A program made the position numbers and the translations under genes. Of a stretch of 64,000 nucleotides of DNA, positions 56,757 to 64,000 are shown in pieces. Below the pieces are notes generated by a model. It ran no database searches. It was not told the DNA's origin and worked only from the letters and a program-made list of their open reading frames with translations. This DNA comes from Setomelanomma holmii. Lineage: Eukaryota > Ascomycota > Dothideomycetes > Pleosporales > Phaeosphaeriaceae. The first letter of the stretch is position 1. Each line of letters opens with the position of its first letter. The DNA lies in contig ML978235.1 in assembly GCA_010015745.1 (NCBI GenBank), forward strand, positions 1 to 64,000. The letters run 5' to 3'.

Positions 56757-58605
56757 ATGCCTTCGATTGGCTCTGGACTCGGTACGACTGTCCTCGTAGC
56801 GTTTGGAGTCTTGGTGCGTACAGCGACAGGAATCAAACTTACATTGCCGAGTGTATTCAATCTATTGCCTACTTCTTCTTGGTCGCAATATATCGATTGT
56901 ACTTCCATCCTCTTGCGAATTATCCTGGTCCATGATTGGCTCGAGTTACGCAAGTAAGTTGATCTCGTGACACTATTCAATCACTCGAAGTCATTTCTTG
57001 ACGCGAATATCAGTTCCCAGCTGTATCTGCTCTTCTTCGTGGACGCCTTCCATTCTGGCAGAAAGCATGCCACGACAAGTATGGCTCGATTGTGCGAATA
57101 GCACCCAACGAACTCAGCTTCGATGAAGATTCAGCTTGGGAAGATATCGATGGGTCAAGGCCAGGTCACAAGACCTTTCATAAGGATTCCATACACGTCG
57201 GATCTGTCGCCGCAGTGAAAGGCGTGTCTACAATCACTATGGCCAACGACGTCGACCACGCTCGACAGCGCAGGACGCTCTCGCACGCATGCTCAACGAA
57301 AGCGCTTCTGGAACAGGAGTACATTGTTATGAAATACGTGAACACCTTTTCAGACAACATGAAAGAGTTCGCGAGAGACGATGGAATCGTTGATGCGGCA
57401 GACTGGTTCGCATACACGACTTTCGACGTGATTGGCGATATGGCCCTCGGCAAGCCCTTTGGGTGCCTGGAAAGCGATGACTTCCGCTTCTGGGTCCCGT
57501 TGATCAGTTAGTCGATCAAAACTGGTACCATCGAGCAACCGACGAGGCTTATTGCTACAACCGGAAGCCCATTCCAGAGATTCCTGCAATGGAGTATCCC
57601 GGGCAACATCGCACAAACGAGGCTGAAGCATCTCAATTACAGTCGCGAGATGTCGCGGTGGGTGAACAGTGCGCATGCAGGAAGAATTGAAGGATTGAAC
57701 TGAGGTTGTATTGTGTGAAGCTACAAAACAGTACATATAGTTGGGGGCTGTAAACAGCGCTAGTGTAGAGAAGGCAGTCTCACCTCACCTTGGGTGAGGT
57801 GCCACTGCGCAGTGCGGCAGGAGAGACTCCAAACCGTGACACGAGAAGATCCTACAGAGAATGGAGCAAACAAATAACGAACATCGCGACTTCCTATACT
57901 ACGTCGTGAAACAGCAAGACAAGGGTGATCTAAACAAGGACGAAGTCATTGTCAACGGTGCACTTTTCATCATTGCTGGCACGGGAACAACAGCTAGCTT
58001 GTTGACTGGCTTGTTCAACCTCCTTACGCGAGCGGAGAACAAGCACATCCTCGACAACCTTACCAAGGAGATTCGAGACAACTTCAAGTCTGATGCCTAC
58101 CTTAACTTTCAAGCCCTTAACGCGCTTGCCTACCTCAGCGCAGTCATCGACGAAGGTCTTCGTAAGTTCCCGTCAGCGCCTATTGGCTTTACGCGTAGTG
58201 TGCTTGCTGGCAGCGACGCAGTCTGCAACGAGTACCTGCCCGGCGGCACGACTGTCAGCGTGTGTATTTAGGCAGCTACGCATTCTGCTCAAAACTTTCG
58301 CGGCCCCTACGTCTTCCGGCCTGAGCGATGGCTCGATCGCAATGGCGCGAGTACCAACCGCGATGGCGACAAGGTGACAGCGAGTAATGCATTCAGTCTT
58401 AGACCGCGCGGATGCATTGGCAAGCATTTGAGCTATCATGGAGATGAGATTGATTATCGGAAAATTACTGTGGTGGAACGATGTTGAAGGTGTAGAGGGT
58501 AACGATGTTTGGGATCCAAGGGACGACTATGCGCGGATGAAGGTGTATACAAATTGGATCAAGCCAAGGCTGAAGGTCAGGCTGAGTCCGAGGAACGATA
58601 TATAA
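56757..58605 (+). pseudogene. Cytochrome P450 pseudogene split by a solo LTR
   Basis: P450 landmarks appear in order. YRLYFHPLANYPGP (Pro-rich hinge) and RIAPNELSFDED come before the LTR. After it come IIAGTGTTASLL (I-helix AGxxT), VIDEGLRKFP (ExxR), RGPYVFRPERWLD and FSLRPRGCIGKHLSY (heme loop), ending DDYARMKVYTNWIKPRLKV. Lesions are several: TGA after YPGP, the 191-bp LTR at 57651, TAG before AATHSAQNF, and a one-base shift after KHLSY. In addition, Arg stands where the heme loop has Gly (FxxGxR). Without the LTR and one CGAGA copy, NYSREKILQRMEQTNNEHRD is continuous. This is a multiply inactivated gene, probably once for secondary metabolism or detoxification. Confidence 0.87.
57651..57841 (+). 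mobile_element. Solo LTR, copy 3 (191 bp)
   Basis: Starts TGTCGCGG and ends CCGTGACA, flanked by a perfect 5-bp duplication CGAGA (57646-57650 and 57842-57846). It is homologous to 21448-21637 along its whole length, with scattered differences, for example around the central hairpin-like CTCACCTCAC-CTTG-GGTGAGGTG. It interrupts the P450 reading frame in the sense orientation. Confidence 0.87.
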
Positions 58606-58849
58606 CATCCTACTCGTGATCAATGGCGGCTTTTACATCTTCCTTGGGATAGTAACATGTCTTCTTTCGTTGGAATTGGTACCGCAACTCCAGGGATTTG
58701 CGGGGTACTTCTTGCCGTGATGCTCGGTTACACATACCCGAACAGCCTCACCACCAAACCACCCAAAAGCATCATCTTTTTGTTCTAATTTTGCAGTCGA
58801 ATACTCCTCCTTGACTTTCTGCAGTTGAACCGACTATTCGAGCCCAGCA

Positions 58850-59758
58850 ATGACAGACTCCATCCAGGGCTCTGGCCTCCTCTACGTCCGCTCCCGCATC
58901 GCCCAATCCGCAAAAGACCTCCTCGACGAAATCACATTTCTAAAATGGTACGACGACGAACACATCACAGAAGTCGTGTCTACATCAGGCATACAATCCG
59001 GCTTTCGGTACATCGACATCAACAAAACATCTCCATGCGGCGACGCTGCGAATTCCAAGCCTTTCCTAGCATTCTATCCAATGAAAGATCTAAGATTTAC
59101 GCTAGGCGAAGAGTTCAGGAAGATTGGGTTCAAGAGCGAGAATTTACCTGGAAGTGGGATTGTGTATGATTTGGCGGATATGGATGTTAGTTATCTGCGG
59201 TTTCGCGCGTTTACGAGTTCGCATATCCCAAGGACCGGTAAGTTGTGAAAAGCTAACATCTGACGAAGGCACTGATTGTCACCAGGTCGGGCTAAATTCA
59301 TCTTGGCGTGTGGTCTTCGTCCAGACGCTTCGATTGCTTCGACTAAAGCTCATGAAGTGTTGATTGAACAGACTTCATTGATTTCGCGGAATCCTGGCTA
59401 TGTACGGACCCTGACGTTCAGCTTGCAATATGCGCGGACGAGTGCGCAGTCGAGGGCGTTGAAGGGTTTGCCGACGACGGATGAGCCGGCTCCTGAGCCG
59501 AGCACTTTGTTGGCAATACACGAACTCGATGGAAAGCCCGAAGAAGATGTTGTGCAGAGAGTGAAGGAAATATCTGCCAGTGCCGAAAAGGAGGTAGGAG
59601 CGTTAGAGGCTGAGGTGTTCGTGTGGGGTTTGGAAAGGATGCATGGGAAGGGAGAGTTCTTCGATCAGTCGCGAGGTTATTCATATCGAACAGAAATGGT
59701 TCCAATGACGGATATTGGAAGCTCTGTTTGCCAAGTTGTTGGTGGTAAGGGGTATTGA
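58850..59758 (+). CDS. EthD/dimeric alpha-beta barrel-like protein
   Basis: Two exons (58850-59237 and 59286-59758) encode 286 residues starting MTDSIQGSGLLYVRSRIAQS. The segment FLKWYDDEHITEVVSTSGIQ, then GFRYIDI, is the W-Y-D-x-H-I pattern of the EthD-like dimeric ferredoxin-fold. A second half-domain begins at GRAKFILACGLRPDAS and has LTFSLQYARTSAQSR. Such proteins are small cofactor-free enzymes or stress proteins in fungi, often beside redox genes; the exact role is unknown. The 48-bp intron GTAAGT...CCAG joins in frame. The C-terminal ~30 residues (QSRGYSYRTEMVPMTDIG) look less conserved. Confidence 0.72.
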
Positions 59759-60257
59759 GTGCGTACGGTCCGAGGAAGTTCCCGCCTGCCCCGCGCCACT
59801 TCCGCCTCCGTTTCTTCGATCGACCATTCACCCATCACACACTCTTCACGGTGACAACCTACTAAATGCAATTGCGAATTCGCAAGCAACCTTGCTATCA
59901 ATACAGTGATAGTTGACGTAACATCGCCATGCAGTCTGCGCTTCTAATCGCAGGGTTCTCAATCAGCCTTCCTCAACGGCTCAAGTTTACTGCGGAGCCT
60001 TTCTGGGCATTCATCTTGGCAACATCCGTCCCGGCAGTGCAAGGCTATGAGCCATGATTCCTCCTATTAGCGACGTTTTCGACGAGCTGACGTCGGCTCG
60101 GGCCCTGTCAAGTCGAGCGAAGAATGAGATGAGTCTCGTCGTGTGGGCTTGACAGGACGATCAATAGTGGGTGCGTTTGTTTAGGACAGCCGCTCAGCTC
60201 GATTCTGATGCAACGTGCTATTGGACCGATCGACTTCTCAATTTTCTCCCAGCGATC

Positions 60258-61225
60258 ATGGCAAGGTATACATCTTTGCTCGCGTGCGGGTTTGGCTCTC
60301 ACGGACTGCCTCATGAGTGGGAGCGTCATAGCACGACAGAACAACGATACGTCGTACGTTGATGCGATCTCGGACTACGTCGATTCAATGTACGATAACT
60401 TGCGGAACATCAGTCAAAACATCCATGAAAACCCTGAATTGGGTTTCAAGGAGATCAAGGCGCACGACCTTCTCACTTCTTCCATGGAAGCGCAGGATGG
60501 GTGGAATGTAACAAGATCCTTGTACAATATCAATACCAGCTTCTCTGCTATCTTTAAGGGAGCAGGAGACGGACCTATTGTTAGCTTCATCTCCGAATAC
60601 GGTATGTCAATGTTCATCAGGTCAGGTCCATCTTGCTGATACCATTAGATGCGTTACCAAACCTGGGACATGCCTGTAGACATAATCTCATCGCCACTGT
60701 GGGGCTCACTGGGGCGCTTGCTGCCGCGAAGATCATGAAGGAGCAAGGCCTTCCGGGCAAAGTCGTTCTTTTCGGAACACCCGCCAAAGAGAGTCTTGCT
60801 GGAAAGGTAGACATGCTGGAGGCTGGCGTCTTTGATGATTACAACATTAACATCAGTCAGATTACGCACCCTTCAAATGGCGCAGATACCCCCTATATGA
60901 GAAAGTTCTCGAAGAGTCGTCTGGACCTCGAGTACTACGGCAAGACAGCTCACGCTTCAGCGGCGCTATACCAATCAGCAAGAAGTTTCCATGGGTCCAA
61001 CCGCAATTCCAGATATACAACGAGAATGGAGGTGTGCCGACTGGCGGGCCACATACGGTGGCTTTTGAGTTCGCGGCGAAGAGTAAGTTGCGTTTCGAAA
61101 AGGCATTGATGACGGCAAAGGGGTCGGCTGGTATCGCAGTGGATGTGTTGACTGTGGAGTGCATGCTGGATGCCATTAAGAAAGAGCTTGAACAGAACAA
61201 TGAAGAAAACAGAAGGAGGGTGTAA
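60258..61225 (+). pseudogene. M20-family amidohydrolase relic
   Basis: The body matches secreted fungal M20 (aminoacylase/amidohydrolase) proteins: NISQNIHENPELGFKEIKAH and a spliced ISEYDALPNLGHAC. Lesions are numerous. The metal-site motif GHACGHN reads GHACRHN. The catalytic Glu of TPAEE reads Lys (FGTPAKES). The dimerisation domain after YYGKTAHASAA is missing, and the C-terminal piece (FQIYNENGGVPTGGPHTVAF, FEFAAKSK) follows at once in another frame. The signal peptide MARYTSLLACG is one base out of frame with the mature part. Both active-site changes are G-to-A type. The gene cannot encode an active enzyme. Confidence 0.8.
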
Positions 61226-61444
61226 AGAGGAAAATAAGGATGGCGAGGCCTACGATTGATGATATACACTTCCATTGAGGCAATGCGAGGTCGGAATGAA
61301 AGCAAGCAAGCCGGTGCTTCGTCCAGCCATGCAATCGTCATTCAACATACCCCTTCAAGAGGAGGTCAATGCGTACGATGTACAAGTCGCAAGAGACAAG
61401 CTTCAGAGTTGAATGGGTATCATATTGTTTTTCTTCTTGACTCT

Positions 61445-62076
61445 CTACTCTCTATTCGCCATCAGCGCCTCAAACCCGCAACTCAGCACCTCCACCACCG
61501 TGCCCCATGGGTCCCTCAGATATGCGGCATGCCTCATAACCCCATCCAAATCCTTTCCCAACTCCACCATCTGCCCGATCTGGCTTCCACCATTCTCTCT
61601 CACGCAGGCAATCGCGTCCTCAACGTCCGGCGTCGTGACAGCGATATGAAACACGCCCGCACGTGTATACTCAAATGTCCCACTCGCCACGCCTCTCTGC
61701 GCCGGCTCCACAAACTCAAAAACCTCAAAGCCCACCCCATTCCCCGTACCCAAAAGCGCAATGCGCACTTTCCTCAACGAGTCCCCGTAGATGCGAAATA
61801 GCGGTGCGTCAGGTTTCGCCGCCCGGTCCGTCACGCGGTTGCTTCTGATCTTCTTGGAGCCGAAGCAGGTGCCGTAGAAGGCGACGGCCGCGTCGAGGTC
61901 GGGAACGGATATGGCGATGTGGTTGATGACGTGGTTGTGTAGCGTGGGCTGAGAGGTGAGGTTAAGCTTGTTCTGCGTGCGGCGGCTGAGGCGAGGGATG
62001 TGGATGATGCGGTGGTATTGAGGTGGGATGTTTTGAGGAAGACGCGCGCGGGTGGGAATTGACTGACTGGAGGCAT
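61445..62076 (-). pseudogene. VOC (glyoxalase-like) protein with an early one-base frameshift
   Basis: From about 62035 the minus strand reads as an intact VOC-fold protein: RLPQNIPPQYHRIIHIPRLS, TLHNHVINHIAISVPDLDAA, VAFYGTCFGSKKIRSNR, GVFHIAVTTPDVEDAIACVR, RDPWGTVVEVLSCGFEALM. His and Glu metal ligands are in place. The only ATG (62076, MPPVSQFPPARVF) is in a different frame and would need one extra base near the phrase TTCCTCAAAA. No in-frame ATG or intron rescues the start. It is either a recent frameshift or a sequencing/assembly error at that spot. VOC enzymes isomerise or cleave metal-bound small substrates; the substrate is unknown. Confidence 0.72.
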
Positions 62077-64000
62077 TTTGAAGATTTGGTGGATTCTAAC
62101 TAAGTGTTTGAGAAGTTTGTTTGTGTGCAGCGGTAAGATTTTGCTGGGTGTATGTCTTCAATGCCTCGTGTGTCAATGTCAATTGTCTGTTGTCACTGAG
62201 GTTCGATGGCGGGATGGGCCGCTCACTTTATAATCGACCTAGAACATGAGGAGTCACAAGTGTGGAGTCACCACATGCGACACGCGCCCACAAGTTTTGA
62301 GGGATTTGCCGTTTCGGGAATCTCAGGCTATGATCCCGTGAGATCAGGGCATCGAGAGGTATCTCGCATGTGCAAATCGTCGAATGTTCCAATGTTCCGC
62401 TGTCGCTCGTGCGGATCTGAACCGAATCGCCGGATAATTATCGTGGGTGATTCGACCGTGATTGACGACTGCCCCTCTAAGCTTCCCATTTACCCCGGAT
62501 TGTGTTTTCCGTGGATGCGAAGGGAGCGGATGTCCATTTGCGAAATCCTATACTCCATTGACCGTGCGCACGATCTACTCACCTTGCCATACAGCCAAGG
62601 CATACAGATGTGTGATCGTGGTGGACTTGTGGAGTCAGTGTTTGAATGCGGGCGGCTGCTCTTCGGCGCATTCAGTGCGGGGTGCAGCGTCAGGGGCGAA
62701 CCCCGAATCTAGCAAAGATAGCCGCTACAAAGACGAACAATCCCATCGCACCGTATTTTGTATCATTCATATTGCTGCTGCAGACTGATCGACGGAACAC
62801 GAAGCAGGTACGAGACGCCTCGTGGGTATGACGATGGGTGTGACGACGCGCGACAACGGGCAGGCCGTGGCATGACGACCTACGCGCCCAATTCTTTTCT
62901 TACAGTGCGATTCACCACTCGCTAAGCAGTAGAAGTCCAAGATCACGCATTACCTCTGAATGTGCTTGTTGTTTCGACCAAGCAGCTTGGTATTGGAGTT
63001 TCGACACATGCGGGCCGCGCCCGTTGAGCCGCATAGACTTGGCTGGTACAGAAAGAGCGTCGAAGGAGTGGAGACGCTTTCCTGAACTCATCCCATATGA
63101 TATGCTGGATTTGCGTCGCTTTGAGGCTAGCTGACCTTTCGCAGAATCGCGAGACTTCAATGCTTTGATGGTTTTGGATGGCCTACACAGTGAGTCTTCG
63201 AGTCCAAGCCGCGCCTAGCACGACGTTTGTCACCGCTGTCGAGATCCTCAGATCGTCCGAAATAATTGGGAGTCTCAGACATCGATGCAATCGCGCAGAT
63301 GGGTTTCCGGCGGTCAACTTGTCCAAATTGCTCCTCTCGAGGTCGTGCACGGGGTATACTACAATCTCGAATCTTGTCGTGGGAAACTGAAGTGTCCTGC
63401 CTAGCTATTGAGGACCAAGTGCGCCTAGATTTCAAGTGCTACACTCCACTAGGGGCAATTACCGTGAATACCAAAGTAGCGTCTTCTACACTGGTCGTCG
63501 ACCAGAATGAATATTATCACGGGGATCTGATCATACTCGACCGCCAAAACTCTTTCAAGGCTCGGTTCTTCCTCGACCTGCCTCGATCAACTCTCCTTCC
63601 TCAGTCTATCGCATCCAGTGCGACAAGACCAATGAAAGAAAGCAAAAACTACGCCAGTGATAGCCCGTTAGGCGCGATCAGACTCAAACCAATCCCGTCA
63701 ATGTGCAATGCAGCTGATCTGTGCCGGTCGTTGCGACTTCTAGAGCTCGCGAACCCTGATCTAGGTAAGTATGGAGCAAAAGGGGACGGCGAGCGAGTTC
63801 CGTCTTAAATAGGCGCTGGAGTGGATCAGGCAGAAGGATACACGTGAGTTCACGTGACGCTACTTGCCTTAAAAACCTTGCTGACGACCTTCTGAGAACT
63901 TCGATTGGAGGAACGAGGGTATCGTCGGTAGGCAACAAGAATTGTGCGAATGCACGTGACTCGTCCCTGTTTGAGAATCATTCGTGCTGCACCGGACTCG
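62077..64000. other. 1.9 kb without a supported gene
   Basis: Frames at 62206-62712 and 63266-63808 (168 and 180 codons, plus strand) are the longest. Neither shows a domain, signal peptide or plausible splice partner. I see no RNA gene or transposon ends. One could be an orphan gene, but the sequence does not support it. Confidence 0.4.

Noticed and set aside
62206..62712. 168-codon plus-strand frame near the right end
   Set aside because: No recognisable motif, no partner exon and an unremarkable composition. It was kept only as a remark in the gap description.
1..64000. tRNA genes and CRISPR arrays
   Set aside because: A visual scan for GGTTCGAATCC-like B boxes on both strands and for regularly spaced repeats found nothing convincing. 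A covariance search would be needed to exclude intron-containing or diverged tRNAs.

Overview
The window is nuclear DNA of a filamentous ascomycete, most likely a Dothideomycete. Genes lie on both strands and carry short (about 45-60 bp) GT-AG introns with CTAAC/CTGAC-like branch sites. The repertoire is typically fungal: a CHS7 chitin-synthase chaperone, a Zn2Cys6 regulator, a UstYa/DUF3328 oxidase, a heme peroxidase, a PL4 lyase and a STAND-type N-terminal domain. No species can be named from the sequence.

Layout. 1-8.2 kb: an LTR remnant, a U2 snRNA gene with its TATA box, then translin, GPI11/PIG-F, dihydroxyacetone kinase and a small unknown gene, all on +. 8.4-16.5 kb: minus-strand genes, namely an unknown gene, a Zn2Cys6 factor, and a row of small lineage-specific proteins, three of which look like diverged tandem paralogues. 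17.6-24 kb: CHS7, a phenol-hydroxylase-like FAD monooxygenase whose stop codon was split by a solo LTR, and a SET-domain protein with a signal peptide. 25.2-28 kb: decayed deaminase-like and MYND-finger genes. 28.4-38.7 kb: an MAPEG-like membrane protein, then a possible metabolic locus. This locus has a UstYa oxidase divergent from a 58-residue secreted peptide with two Kex2 (KR) sites, a D-amino-acid oxidase, an unrecognised 780-residue protein and a class III aminotransferase.

39-46 kb: a heme-peroxidase relic with a nonsense codon, a hotdog thioesterase, a Pus9-like pseudouridine synthase and a Gfo/Idh/MocA oxidoreductase. 46.7-51.9 kb: a STAND/NLR-like N-terminal gene broken by a 2.5-kb hAT transposon with clear inverted repeats and an 8-bp target duplication. 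A separate 0.7-kb hAT fragment upstream carries exactly the transposase segment missing from the larger element. 52.4-64 kb: a rhamnogalacturonan lyase, a sulfotransferase-like P-loop protein, a P450 pseudogene split by a second solo LTR, an EthD-like protein, an M20 amidohydrolase relic and a frameshifted VOC gene. The last 1.9 kb is empty as far as I can see.

Two themes recur. First, a family of about 190-bp solo LTRs (TG...CA ends, 5-bp target duplications) and one hAT element have landed in genes. Second, several genes carry C-to-T or G-to-A type nonsense and active-site changes, reminiscent of RIP. The UstYa/secreted-peptide pair looks intact and is the best candidate for an undescribed system, possibly a fungal ribosomal peptide natural product. 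All exon boundaries were read by eye.
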